This document shows positions 8,663 to 17,018 of a DNA stretch of 64,000 nt, in pieces. Location: assembly GCA_947564465.1 (NCBI GenBank), contig CANOCV010000004.1, forward strand, positions 1 through 64,000. The letters are read 5' to 3'. Both the position numbers and the translations under genes were made by a program. A model generated the notes under the pieces. It made no database searches and was not told the origin of the DNA. It worked only from the letters and a program-made list of their open reading frames with translations. Origin of the DNA: an uncultured Roseburia sp. (GTDB lineage Bacteria > Bacillota > Clostridia > Lachnospirales > Lachnospiraceae). Position 1 is the first letter of the stretch. Each line of letters starts with the position of its first letter.

Positions 8663-9349
8663 ATGGAAAGCGTTTTAATTGCGGACAGTGAGCTGGAGCT
8701 GACGGACAGGCTGCAAAATGTGCTGCGTGAGCACGGATATGGCACGATTGCCGTTCATGACGGGAGGACGGCGTTAAAATATGTGGGACAGTGGCAGGCG
8801 GATATTGTTTTATTGGATTTGATTATGCCGGATATGGTGGGGGAAGAGCTGTGCAGGAAAATGCGCAGCGAGACGAAGGCGCCGATTGTTGTTTTGGCCT
8901 CGGGAACAGACGAGAAGGAAATGGCTAAGGCGCTCTCCTGGGGAGCGGACGACTATCTCACAAAACCCGTCAGTACCCTGACGCTGCTGGCCAAAATGCA
9001 GGCAATGCTGCGCCGGGTCCGGCGCACGGAAGACAGCGTCGAAGAGACAATCGGCGACAAAGAGAAAAGGCTTGTGATTGATACGCACCGGCGTATGGTA
9101 AAAATGGACGAAAGCGAGGTTCATTTGACGCCGACAGAATATAAGCTGCTTGTGACAATGGTGAAATCTCCGAACAGAATATTTACCAGGGAACAGCTGA
9201 TTACGTATGCCCTGGAGGATGAATTTCGCGGTTATGACAGAAGCATTGACACCTATATCAAGGAGCTGCGAAAAAAAATAGAGCCGGACAGGAGAAGGCC
9301 GCGCTATATTCGTACCGTACATGGCGTTGGCTATAAGTTTGTACCATAA
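8663..9349 (+). CDS. OmpR-family response regulator, no adjacent kinase
   Basis: A 228-residue two-domain regulator: receiver (1-115) with phospho-acceptor Asp52 in 'VLLDLIMPD' and conserved Lys in 'YLTKPV', then a winged-helix DNA-binding domain (about 130-228) ending 'YIRTVHGVGYKFVP'. The N-terminal acidic pocket reads ADSE, with a Ser where many members have a second Asp, so phosphorylation chemistry may be altered. ATG at 8663 follows AGGAGGG (8650-8656). No histidine kinase gene is adjacent, so it is an orphan here. It sits between the wall hydrolase and nrdD; its target cannot be deduced. Confidence 0.9.
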   Translation: MESVLIADSELELTDRLQNVLREHGYGTIAVHDGRTALKYVGQWQADIVLLDLIMPDMVGEELCRKMRSETKAPIVVLASGTDEKEMAKALSWGADDYLTKPVSTLTLLAKMQAMLRRVRRTEDSVEETIGDKEKRLVIDTHRRMVKMDESEVHLTPTEYKLLVTMVKSPNRIFTREQLITYALEDEFRGYDRSIDTYIKELRKKIEPDRRRPRYIRTVHGVGYKFVP

Positions 9350-9365
9350 ATATTGTATAAAGTTC

Positions 9366-9393
9366 TTGCATAAAACACAATATGTGGTAAAAT
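9366..9393 (+). promoter_or_regulatory. Putative nrdDG promoter with NrdR-like box
   Basis: TTGCAT (9366-9371) and TAAAAT (9388-9393) are spaced by 16 bases. Between them, 9375-9390 reads ACACAATATGTGGTAA, which matches about 12 of 16 positions of the NrdR box consensus (acaCwAtATaTwGwgt) and overlaps the -10. NrdR represses ribonucleotide reductase genes in many bacteria, usually from two boxes; a second box about 30 bases upstream is only weakly matched. Confidence 0.45.
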
Positions 9394-9446
9394 GAAGAAA
9401 GCGTTCTAACGGGCGCACCAAGAAAAGCCAAGGAGAACCGGTAAGT

Positions 9447-11609
9447 ATGAAGATTATTAAGCGAAGCGGAATGGAAGCCCCGTTTGATATTACAAAGATT
9501 ATTAGGGCAATTGATAAGGCAAATCATGAGGTGGTGGAAAGTCAGCGTCTTACCATGGGACAGATCCATGAGATAGCACAATATATAGAGGAAATCTGCA
9601 AAACCTCGAATCATTCCCTCAATGTGGAGGATATCCAGGACCTTGTGGAGAATGCGTTGATGGAGAAGCAGTTTTTTTCTGTTGCAAGAAAATATATCAC
9701 CTATCGTTACAAACGTGCGCTGGTGCGTAAATCCAATTCCACCGACGAGCAGATACTAAGCTTGATTGAGTGCAATAACGAGGAGGTAAAGCAGGAGAAT
9801 TCCAACAAGAACTCGACGGTCAACAGTGTGCAGCGTGATTATATGGCCGGAGAGGTCAGCAAGGATATCACGAAGCGTTTTCTTCTTGACGCGGATATCG
9901 TGGACGCCCATGAGCAGGGAATTATTCATTTCCATGACGCCGATTATTTTGCGCAGCATATGCATAACTGCGACCTTGTAAATCTGGAGGATATGCTGCA
10001 AAACGGAACCGTAATCAGCGGTACAAGAATTGACAAGCCGCATTCCTTCTCTACGGCCTGTAATATAGCGACGCAGATTATTGCGCAGGTGGCAAGCTCC
10101 CAGTATGGAGGGCAGAGCATTTCCCTGTCGCATCTTGTGCCGTTTGTGCAGGTGAGCCGTGATAAAATCCGTCGTGAGGTAACGTCGATGCTCGCGGAGG
10201 CGGGGACAGAGCTGAAAGAAGAGAGAATTGCAAAAATCGTTGAGGAGCGACTTCACGCAGAGATTGAGCGGGGGGTACAGGTGATTCAGTACCAGGTGGT
10301 GACGCTTATGACGACGAACGGACAGTCGCCGTTTGTGACCGTGTTTATGTACCTGAATGAGGCGAAAAATGAGCAGGAGAAGCATGATCTTGCGCTGATT
10401 ATTGAGGAAGTGTTAGACCAGCGGTACCAGGGCGTGAAAAACGAAGACGGCGTCTGGATTACGCCGGCGTTTCCGAAGCTTATCTATGTGCTGGAGGAGG
10501 ATAATATCCATGAAGACTCCGAGTATTATTATCTGACAAAGAAAGCGGCAAAATGCACCTCAAAGCGTATGGTTCCGGATTACATATCCGAGAAAAAAAT
10601 GAAGGAATTAAAGCAGGGCAACTGCTATACCTGTATGGGCTGCCGTTCCTTTCTTACCGTGTACCATGATGAGAACGGTAATCCGAAATTTTACGGGAGA
10701 TTTAATCAGGGCGTAGTGACGTTAAATCTTGTAGATATCGCCTGTTCCTCGGGCGGCAGCTTTGATGAATTCTGGAAAATATTTGACGAGCGCTTGGAGC
10801 TGTGCCACAGGGCGCTTTTGGCGCGTCACAACCGTCTGAAGGGCACGCCTTCCGATGTGGCGCCGATTCTTTGGCAGTATGGGGCTCTGGCGAGACTGAA
10901 AAAGGGTGAGACGATTGATAAGCTGCTGTACGGCGGTTACTCTACGATATCCCTCGGCTATGCGGGACTCTGCGAGTGTACCAGGTATATGACCGGAAAA
11001 TCGCACACGGATTCTTCCGCAACGCCGTTTGCCCTTGAGGTTATGCAGCATTTAAATGACGCGTGCGCGAGGTGGAAGGCGAAACACAATATAGATTTTT
11101 CCGTATACGGGACGCCGCTTGAGAGCACCACATATAAATTTGCAAAATGTTTGCAGAAGCGTTTTGGGATAATTAAAGACGTGACGGACAGGAATTATAT
11201 TACAAACAGCTATCATGTGCACGTCTCGGAGCCAATAGACGCGTTTGCCAAGCTGAAATTCGAGTCACAGTTCCAGGCGTTATCGCCGGGCGGGGCAATC
11301 AGCTATGTAGAGGTGCCGAATATGCAGGACAATTTGGAGGCTGTGCTTGCCGTTATCCGTTTTATCTATGAAAATATTATGTATGCGGAGTTAAATACAA
11401 AGAGCGATTACTGCCAGGTCTGCGGATTTGACGGGGAGATACAGATTGTGAATGACAACGACGGGAAACTTGTGTGGGAGTGTCCGCGCTGCCACAACAG
11501 GGATCAGGACAAAATGAATGTTGCGAGAAGAACCTGCGGTTATATCGGAAGCCAGTTCTGGAACCAGGGAAGAACGCAGGAAATAAAAGAAAGGGTTCTG
11601 CATCTTTAA
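9447..11609 (+). CDS. nrdD: Anaerobic ribonucleoside-triphosphate reductase
   Basis: Class III ribonucleotide reductase, 720 residues, making deoxyribonucleotides from NTPs under strict anaerobiosis with a glycyl radical. The N-terminal ATP cone (about 1-95, 'RSGMEAPFDITKI') gives allosteric control. The central barrel holds the cysteine and formate-dependent chemistry. The C-terminus has a zinc site (CQVCG and CPRCH) and the glycyl radical loop RTCGYIG with the radical on Gly698. ATG at 9447 follows AAGGAG at about 11 bases. The activase gene nrdG lies 18 bases downstream, so the two form an operon. Confidence 0.97.
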   Translation: MKIIKRSGMEAPFDITKIIRAIDKANHEVVESQRLTMGQIHEIAQYIEEICKTSNHSLNVEDIQDLVENALMEKQFFSVARKYITYRYKRALVRKSNSTDEQILSLIECNNEEVKQENSNKNSTVNSVQRDYMAGEVSKDITKRFLLDADIVDAHEQGIIHFHDADYFAQHMHNCDLVNLEDMLQNGTVISGTRIDKPHSFSTACNIATQIIAQVASSQYGGQSISLSHLVPFVQVSRDKIRREVTSMLAEAGTELKEERIAKIVEERLHAEIERGVQVIQYQVVTLMTTNGQSPFVTVFMYLNEAKNEQEKHDLALIIEEVLDQRYQGVKNEDGVWITPAFPKLIYVLEEDNIHEDSEYYYLTKKAAKCTSKRMVPDYISEKKMKELKQGNCYTCMGCRSFLTVYHDENGNPKFYGRFNQGVVTLNLVDIACSSGGSFDEFWKIFDERLELCHRALLARHNRLKGTPSDVAPILWQYGALARLKKGETIDKLLYGGYSTISLGYAGLCECTRYMTGKSHTDSSATPFALEVMQHLNDACARWKAKHNIDFSVYGTPLESTTYKFAKCLQKRFGIIKDVTDRNYITNSYHVHVSEPIDAFAKLKFESQFQALSPGGAISYVEVPNMQDNLEAVLAVIRFIYENIMYAELNTKSDYCQVCGFDGEIQIVNDNDGKLVWECPRCHNRDQDKMNVARRTCGYIGSQFWNQGRTQEIKERVLHL

Positions 11610-11627
11610 GTCGGAGAGGAAAGAAGG

Positions 11628-12143
11628 ATGTACTATTCTGCTATAAAATATAACGATATTGCAAACGGTACGGGTGTGCGCACGACTCTGTTCGTTTCGG
11701 GATGCCGCAATTGCTGCAAGGGTTGTTTTCAGCCGGAGACGTGGGATTTTTACAATGGGGAACCGTTTGACACACGGATAGAGGATGAGATTATAGAGTC
11801 ACTAAAGCCTGATTATATCAGCGGTCTTACCTTGCTTGGCGGAGATCCGTTTGAGCCGGAAAATCAGCAGGCGCTTCTTTCTTTTGTGAGAAGGGTCAGG
11901 CAGGTTTACCCCGAAAAAAGCATATGGGCATATACCGGTTATATTTTGGATAAGGATTTGGTGGAGGGCGGCAAAAAGCACTGCGGGGCTACCGACGAGC
12001 TGTTAAAGCTGATTGACGTGCTGGTGGACGGTCCCTTTATTGCGGAACAAAAGGATATTACACTAAAATTTAAAGGGTCTAAAAATCAGCGCGTGATAGA
12101 TATGAAGGCATATCGGAACGGGGAAATGAGGCAATTATTTTAA
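11628..12143 (+). CDS. nrdG: Anaerobic ribonucleotide reductase activating protein
   Basis: Radical SAM activase, 171 residues, that generates the glycyl radical on NrdD. The cluster motif is C26-x3-C30-x2-C33 inside 'VSGCRNCCKGCFQP', matching the CX3CX2C rule with an extra Cys29. 'LLGGDPFEPEN' is the conserved SAM-binding GGDP region. Length and partner are standard. ATG at 11628 follows GGAGAGGAAAG. The next gene begins 11 bases downstream. Confidence 0.96.
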   Translation: MYYSAIKYNDIANGTGVRTTLFVSGCRNCCKGCFQPETWDFYNGEPFDTRIEDEIIESLKPDYISGLTLLGGDPFEPENQQALLSFVRRVRQVYPEKSIWAYTGYILDKDLVEGGKKHCGATDELLKLIDVLVDGPFIAEQKDITLKFKGSKNQRVIDMKAYRNGEMRQLF

Positions 12144-12154
12144 AGGAGCAGACG

Positions 12155-12736
12155 ATGGCAAACGAAAAGGAACAGCGGTATATCGTAGGCGGTTTCCTGT
12201 TTCAGGATGAGGCGGCCGCAGCGCAGGCAAAAAAAGAGCTTGAGGGAATGAAATATATCAGGGAACAGATGGATATGGAGAATCCTAAGATGGTGCTTGA
12301 GGTTTATCGTAGGGTACTCGCGGAGGATTTGTTTGAGACGCCGGTGGGAGTTCATTTTTTAAAGGAGATTCAGGAATATCTGGTATCGATACCGGCCATC
12401 CGCGGGGAGGGAATCGCGCCGATTCCCGTTTCGCGTCAGAAAAAGCGGGAGCCGGAGAAAAAAAGTGAAAAGGCGGTGAAGGCAAATCCGGAAAAAAAGG
12501 TGGAGATTCAGGAGAAGCATGTTGATTACAAGAAGCGTTATAAGCTTCTTCTTCCGATGTGTATTGCATTGCTTGTCATTGTCGCGGCAATGTTTGCGAT
12601 TGAGGCGACGACGAACAATCCCAATATTTTAAATTATGAAAACGAAATTATCAACCGTTATGAGGAATGGGAGCGTCAGTTGGAAGAAAAAGAGGAGGAG
12701 CTGAAAGAGCGGGAGAGGACCTTAGAGAACGAATAA
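12155..12736 (+). CDS. Membrane protein of unknown function with coiled-coil tail
   Basis: I do not recognise this 193-residue protein. It has a cytoplasmic-looking N-terminal part (1-95, helical, 'FQDEAAAAQAKKELEG'), a Lys/Glu-rich linker (about 96-128), one transmembrane helix (about 131-149) and a strongly charged, probably coiled-coil C-terminus (about 160-193, 'RYEEWERQLEEKEEELKER'). There is no cleavable signal. It follows nrdG by 11 bases with ribosome site AAAGGAG, so it is likely co-transcribed, though a functional link to nucleotide reduction is not evident. The 70 bases after it probably hold the promoter of the next two-component operon. Confidence 0.75.
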   Translation: MANEKEQRYIVGGFLFQDEAAAAQAKKELEGMKYIREQMDMENPKMVLEVYRRVLAEDLFETPVGVHFLKEIQEYLVSIPAIRGEGIAPIPVSRQKKREPEKKSEKAVKANPEKKVEIQEKHVDYKKRYKLLLPMCIALLVIVAAMFAIEATTNNPNILNYENEIINRYEEWERQLEEKEEELKERERTLENE

Positions 12737-12806
12737 GATGCGAAAACACAATTTTTACATAATTGTCTGTTAAAATACAGGATAAATTAGATGGGACGGA
12801 TGATAT

Positions 12807-13490
12807 ATGGAGAAATTAAAGATTTTAGTTGTAGATGATGAGAGCCGTATGAGAAAACTGGTCCGGGATTTTCTGGTGAAACAGAATTTTGAAGTGGTTG
12901 AAGCGGGCGACGGTGAAGAAGCGTTGGATTTGTTTTACGGGCAGAAGGATATCGCGTTGATTATACTGGATGTTATGATGCCGAAGATGAACGGCTGGGA
13001 TGTCTGCCGTGAAATTCGGGAGACATCGAAGGTGCCGATTATCATGCTGACGGCGAAGAGCGATGAGAGCGACGAGCTGTTAGGGTTTAATCTGGGTGTG
13101 GACGAGTATATCTCTAAACCGTTCAGTCCTAAGATTTTAGTCGCAAGGGTTGAGGCGATTTTGCGCCGTGTCAACAAAAACGCTGCCGAGGAGGCGATTC
13201 ATGTGGGGAACATTGTTTTGGATAAGACGGCGCATCTTGTGACTGTAAGCGGCCGAAATGTGGATTTGAGCTTTAAGGAGTTTGAGCTTTTGACATATTT
13301 TATCGAGAATGAGGGGATTGCATTATCCAGAGAAAAGATCTTAAATCATGTGTGGAATTATGATTATTTCGGGGATGCGCGTACAATTGACACTCATGTC
13401 AAAAAATTGAGGAGCAAGCTTGGAGAACAGGGAGACTATATCAAGACGATATGGGGAATGGGATATAAGTTCAGCGTAGAGGAAGCGTAG
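12807..13490 (+). CDS. OmpR-family response regulator of a two-component pair
   Basis: A 227-residue regulator with a receiver domain (1-118; acidic pair D10/D11, phospho-acceptor Asp55 in 'IILDVMMPK', Lys in 'YISKPFSP') and a winged-helix DNA-binding domain (about 130-227, 'FKEFELLTYF', ending 'GMGYKFSVEE'). Four bases separate its stop from the histidine kinase start, so they are a co-translated pair. Signal and regulon are not evident; the kinase has a small extracytoplasmic domain, so an envelope signal is plausible. Confidence 0.93.
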   Translation: MEKLKILVVDDESRMRKLVRDFLVKQNFEVVEAGDGEEALDLFYGQKDIALIILDVMMPKMNGWDVCREIRETSKVPIIMLTAKSDESDELLGFNLGVDEYISKPFSPKILVARVEAILRRVNKNAAEEAIHVGNIVLDKTAHLVTVSGRNVDLSFKEFELLTYFIENEGIALSREKILNHVWNYDYFGDARTIDTHVKKLRSKLGEQGDYIKTIWGMGYKFSVEEA

Positions 13491-13494
13491 GCGT

Positions 13495-14997
13495 ATGAAA
13501 AAAGGAAAGCAGTCTATCAGAAAACAAATGTCAGCAATTATAACCGGACTCGTAGCCGGCACGGTTTTACTGTGCTGGCTTTTAAATACTACGATAGCGG
13601 GATGGTATTATACGCAGAATAAGCAGCGGACGCTTCTCGATGCATTCCGTGCAGTCAATGAGGCCGGGAATGCCGGGATGCTTACAAGTGCGGATTTTGA
13701 CATTGAATTTGAGAGGATTTGCTCCAACGGCAATATTACGATTATGGTAATAAACTCCGGCTGGGAGGTTATCCGCTCGTCTACCGGTGATATAGACAAG
13801 CTTAACAGGCAGTTTCTGGAAATTATACTGGGCATTCAGACAAATGAGGCCGAGATTATCAGAAAGGAAAATAATTACACTCTGGAGCGGTGCGAGGACT
13901 CGCGGATGAATTCAGACTATCTTGTGCTTTGGGGAACGCTTGACGACGGCAATTTGATTTTAATGCGTGTGGCGTTGGAGAGTATACAGGAGAGCGTATC
14001 CATCTCGAATCAGCTGCTGGCGGTGATCGGCGTGTTCGCGCTGATACTCAGCATTATAATCGTGCACTTTGTGACAAAGAAGATTACCGATCCGATTGTA
14101 CAGCTTACGGAAATTTCAAGAAAGATGTCGGAGTTGGATTTTGACGTGAAGTATAACGTGACCGGCAGCAATGAGATTGAGCAGCTCGGAACGCATATGA
14201 ACCGGCTGTCGGGAACGCTTGAGCAGACGATATCCGAGCTTAAGAGTGCGAATAATGAGCTGCAGATAGATATTGAGAAAAAAGAACAGATTGATGAGAT
14301 GCGCAAGGAATTTTTGTCCAATGTTTCGCATGAGTTAAAGACGCCGCTTGCTCTAATCCAGGGGTATTCGGAGGGGCTAAAGGAATGTGTGCAGGATGAT
14401 CCTGACAGCCGTGATTTTTATTGTGAGGTCATAATGGACGAGGCGGACAAAATGAACCGTATGGTGAAGAAGCTTTTGACATTAAATCAGCTGGAGTTTG
14501 GAAATGACGCCGTGGTTATAGAGCGTTTTGATATTACGGAGCTGATAAACGGCGTGGTAAACAGTTCATCCATACTGTTAGAACAAAACGAAATTACGCT
14601 TGATTTTAAGGAAGAAACGCTTCATGTGTGGGCGGATGAATTTAAGGTTGAGGAAGTATTTACAAATTACTTGAGCAATGCGATTCACCACTGTGATTTT
14701 GAAAAGCGAATAAGGGTTTGGTATACGCCGGGAGACGGCTGTGTCCGTATCAGTGTTTTCAATACGGGAAAGCAGATTCCGGATGAGGATATTGAAAATG
14801 TCTGGATTAAATTTTACAAAGTCGACAAGGCGCGCACACGGGAGTACGGCGGAAGCGGCATAGGACTTTCCATTGTAAAAGCAATTATGGATTCCTTCCA
14901 TCGCCGGTGCGGTGTAAAAAATCATGAAAACGGTGTGGAATTTTGGTTCGAGTTGGATACAGAGCTTCCAAGCATTTCCTCCTCGGCGTTATTGTAA
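13495..14997 (+). CDS. Sensor histidine kinase
   Basis: A 500-residue membrane kinase partnered with the regulator just upstream. TM1 is at about 13-36, an extracytoplasmic sensor region at about 40-172, TM2 at about 174-193, then a HAMP linker (about 194-246), coiled coil, and HisKA domain with phospho-acceptor His279 in 'FLSNVSHELKTP'. The ATPase domain has the N box 'NYLSNAIHH' and G box 'GGSGIGLSIVKAI'. No PAS domain is seen, unlike WalK or ResE. ATG follows GAGGAAG. The gene is followed by a lipoprotein after about 100 bases. Confidence 0.93.
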   Translation: MKKGKQSIRKQMSAIITGLVAGTVLLCWLLNTTIAGWYYTQNKQRTLLDAFRAVNEAGNAGMLTSADFDIEFERICSNGNITIMVINSGWEVIRSSTGDIDKLNRQFLEIILGIQTNEAEIIRKENNYTLERCEDSRMNSDYLVLWGTLDDGNLILMRVALESIQESVSISNQLLAVIGVFALILSIIIVHFVTKKITDPIVQLTEISRKMSELDFDVKYNVTGSNEIEQLGTHMNRLSGTLEQTISELKSANNELQIDIEKKEQIDEMRKEFLSNVSHELKTPLALIQGYSEGLKECVQDDPDSRDFYCEVIMDEADKMNRMVKKLLTLNQLEFGNDAVVIERFDITELINGVVNSSSILLEQNEITLDFKEETLHVWADEFKVEEVFTNYLSNAIHHCDFEKRIRVWYTPGDGCVRISVFNTGKQIPDEDIENVWIKFYKVDKARTREYGGSGIGLSIVKAIMDSFHRRCGVKNHENGVEFWFELDTELPSISSSALL

Positions 14998-15103
14998 ACA
15001 GTAAAATAAAAACGATGTGAATTTAGTAGTTGCTTAGACATGGAAAAAATGATAACATTAGAATTAGCTAGAAATACATTGGGTGACGATTAAGGAGAGA
15101 CCG

Positions 15104-15844
15104 ATGAAGAGTACAAAGGGAAAAATAGGAGTTTTGATTTTGGTATTGTCGTTTGCGGCAGGCGGATGCGGAGAAAAGCCGATGACGCTGACGGGAGATG
15201 AGGAAGCGGTAATTGTGAATTATGCGGCGCATGTTGTTTCCAAGTTCAATACGAGACAGCCGGACGGATTGGTTCATGTGCCCGAGGAACGGTATCAGGA
15301 GAAGACGTCAGAGGATATGCCGGACGGAGAAGAACGTGATACGCAAGAGGAGGAGGATACGGAGAATGACGGTCAGGAGCATTCGTCGGGGCGGCCGGAC
15401 GGCAATAACGGAAGTTCCGCATCGGGGAATACGCAGAGCGTGAGCCTGACAGAGGCGCTGGGAATAGATGGGGTTACTGCCGAATGTTCCAAAGCGGAGC
15501 TGGCGCCGTCTTATGTAAAGCCGGATTATTATTCGCTTGATGCATCAGCGGGGAAAACATTTTTGATTTTGAATATTTTGCTGACAAATACGTCAGAGAA
15601 TGACATAGACTGCGACATGCTCTCAAGGAGGGTCGGATTTGTGGCGGAAGTCAACGGAAATGTGCGCACTGCGGCAAATACAACGATTCTTCTGAATGAT
15701 CTCGGTACATACCAGGGAACGATTCCGGCCGGGCAGTCTGTGGAGACGGTTTTGTTATTTGAAGTTCCGGCAGACATCACAGAGGTCAGCAGCCTTAAGA
15801 TTACGATTGAGGCGGGAGGAACGTCGAAGGAAGCTGCGCTGTAA
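15104..15844 (+). CDS. Predicted lipoprotein with DUF4352-like domain
   Basis: A 246-residue exported lipoprotein. The signal peptide ends in a lipobox (FAAGGC), so the mature protein starts at the Cys and is lipid-anchored. An acidic, Ser/Gly-rich linker (about 60-120) leads to a C-terminal beta-rich domain (about 130-246), with 'GKTFLILNILLTNTSEN' and 'GTIPAGQSVETVLLFEVP', typical of DUF4352/telokin-like immunoglobulin-fold lipoproteins of Firmicutes. Start 15104 is chosen for AAGGAGAG 6 bases upstream. It may act as a sensor partner of the two-component system before it; this is inference from position only. Confidence 0.8.
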   Translation: MKSTKGKIGVLILVLSFAAGGCGEKPMTLTGDEEAVIVNYAAHVVSKFNTRQPDGLVHVPEERYQEKTSEDMPDGEERDTQEEEDTENDGQEHSSGRPDGNNGSSASGNTQSVSLTEALGIDGVTAECSKAELAPSYVKPDYYSLDASAGKTFLILNILLTNTSENDIDCDMLSRRVGFVAEVNGNVRTAANTTILLNDLGTYQGTIPAGQSVETVLLFEVPADITEVSSLKITIEAGGTSKEAAL

Positions 15845-15881
15845 GGATTAATATGTAAGAATTTTAATACAGTTCAGGTAG

Positions 15882-15904
15882 ATCTGTGCATTCACTGCAC
15901 AGAT
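15882..15904 (+). terminator. Hairpin after the lipoprotein gene
   Basis: ATCTGTGCA (15882-15890), loop TTCAC, TGCACAGAT (15896-15904): a perfect 9-bp stem 38 bases after the stop codon. It lacks a clear T-run, so termination is only possible, not certain. Confidence 0.4.
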
Positions 15905-15984
15905 TGTAAAAAGGTGATTCAGGAATGCAAAACGGAACTGTTACATAAGATTTCGTAAAAATATATAAAAATTGCAAAAAAACG

Positions 15985-16013
15985 GTGCCTTTTATGTAAC
16001 ATTATGTTATAAT
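15985..16013 (+). promoter_or_regulatory. Extended -10 promoter for cheV
   Basis: TGTTATAAT (TATAAT at 16008-16013 with an upstream TG, i.e. extended -10) lies 40 bases before the cheV start. The -35 region at 17-base spacing (GTGCCT) is poor, consistent with an extended -10 promoter. The following leader is about 30 bases. Confidence 0.6.
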
Positions 16014-16052
16014 ATGTTCAATTGTAGAGAACGTTTCGAGAGGAGAAGACAC

Positions 16053-16946
16053 ATGGAAACGAATATTTTGTTAGAAAATGGTACGAACGAACTGGAAGTT
16101 CTGGAATTTACGCTTGGGAATAACCATTATGGGATTAATGTGGCAAAGATTCGCGAGATACTGGTGTATCAGCAGATTACACCCGTTCCGAATTCGCATC
16201 CTTATGTAGAAGGGATTTTTATGCCGCGTGAAGAGATGATAACGGTAATTGACTTAAGACGTTCGCTTGGTATGCAGCCAAGTGAGGATAAGGGATTATT
16301 TATCATTACGAATTTTAATAAGCTGAATATTGCGTTCCATGTGGATGCCGTGGTGGGAATACACAGAGTATCCTGGACCGAGATTATCAAGCCTGACTCT
16401 ACGGTGAATGCGAAGGATGACGGAGTATCTACCGGTGTAATCAAGATGGAGAATAAGCTTGTTGTGATTCTTGATTTCGAGAAGATTGTGACGGATATCT
16501 GTCCGGAGACAGGATTAAAGATCTCGGATATTGCGGAGCTGGGAGAAAGAGACAGGAATACTTCGCCTATTATGATTGCGGAGGATTCGCCGCTGCTTAG
16601 CAAGCTGATAACCGATTGTCTCAAAAAGTCCGGTTATACGAACCTTAATGTAAATGCGAACGGGAGAGAGGCTTGGGATAAGCTGGTAGAGTATAAGGAT
16701 GACGGCGTTTTGCGCGATAAAGTGCATTGTGTGATTACAGATATTGAGATGCCGGAAATGGACGGACATCGTCTGACAAAGTTAATCAAGGAGGATGATG
16801 AAATGAAATATATTCCGGTAATTATTTTCTCATCCCTTGTGAATGATGAAATGAGAAGAAAAGGTGAGGCTTTGGGAGCGGACGCGCAGTTGACGAAGCC
16901 GGAAATTGGACATCTCGTGGAGGCGATTGACCGACTGATCCAATAA
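16053..16946 (+). CDS. cheV: Chemotaxis coupling protein CheV
   Basis: A 297-residue fusion of a CheW-like coupling domain (about 10-155, 'LEFTLGNNHYGINVAKIREIL' split over its first strand) and a CheY-like receiver (about 170-297) with the phospho-acceptor Asp in 'HCVITDIEMPEMDG' and Lys in 'LTKPE'. CheV links chemoreceptors to CheA and adapts the array. Start 16053 (ATG after GAGGAG) is preferred; an upstream in-frame extension lacks a ribosome site and overlaps the promoter. It stands alone, with its own promoter and terminator, away from any che or flagellar cluster, and suggests the organism is motile. Confidence 0.92.
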   Translation: METNILLENGTNELEVLEFTLGNNHYGINVAKIREILVYQQITPVPNSHPYVEGIFMPREEMITVIDLRRSLGMQPSEDKGLFIITNFNKLNIAFHVDAVVGIHRVSWTEIIKPDSTVNAKDDGVSTGVIKMENKLVVILDFEKIVTDICPETGLKISDIAELGERDRNTSPIMIAEDSPLLSKLITDCLKKSGYTNLNVNANGREAWDKLVEYKDDGVLRDKVHCVITDIEMPEMDGHRLTKLIKEDDEMKYIPVIIFSSLVNDEMRRKGEALGADAQLTKPEIGHLVEAIDRLIQ

Positions 16947-16960
16947 TTATAATGTTGGGA

Positions 16961-16990
16961 AGGGGTGTGATATTTATCACATCCCTTTGT
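16961..16990 (+). terminator. Terminator after cheV
   Basis: AGGGGTGTGAT (16961-16971), loop ATTT, ATCACATCCCT (16976-16986) with one G-T wobble, followed by a short T-rich tail (TTGTTATT). It isolates cheV from the next gene. Confidence 0.7.
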
Positions 16991-17018
16991 TATTAAAATG
17001 TGTACGGAGGAAAATCCT

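Noticed and set aside
12737..12806. Promoter for the two-component operon
   Set aside because: TAAAAT is present, but I found no acceptable -35 at the right spacing, so I did not list it.
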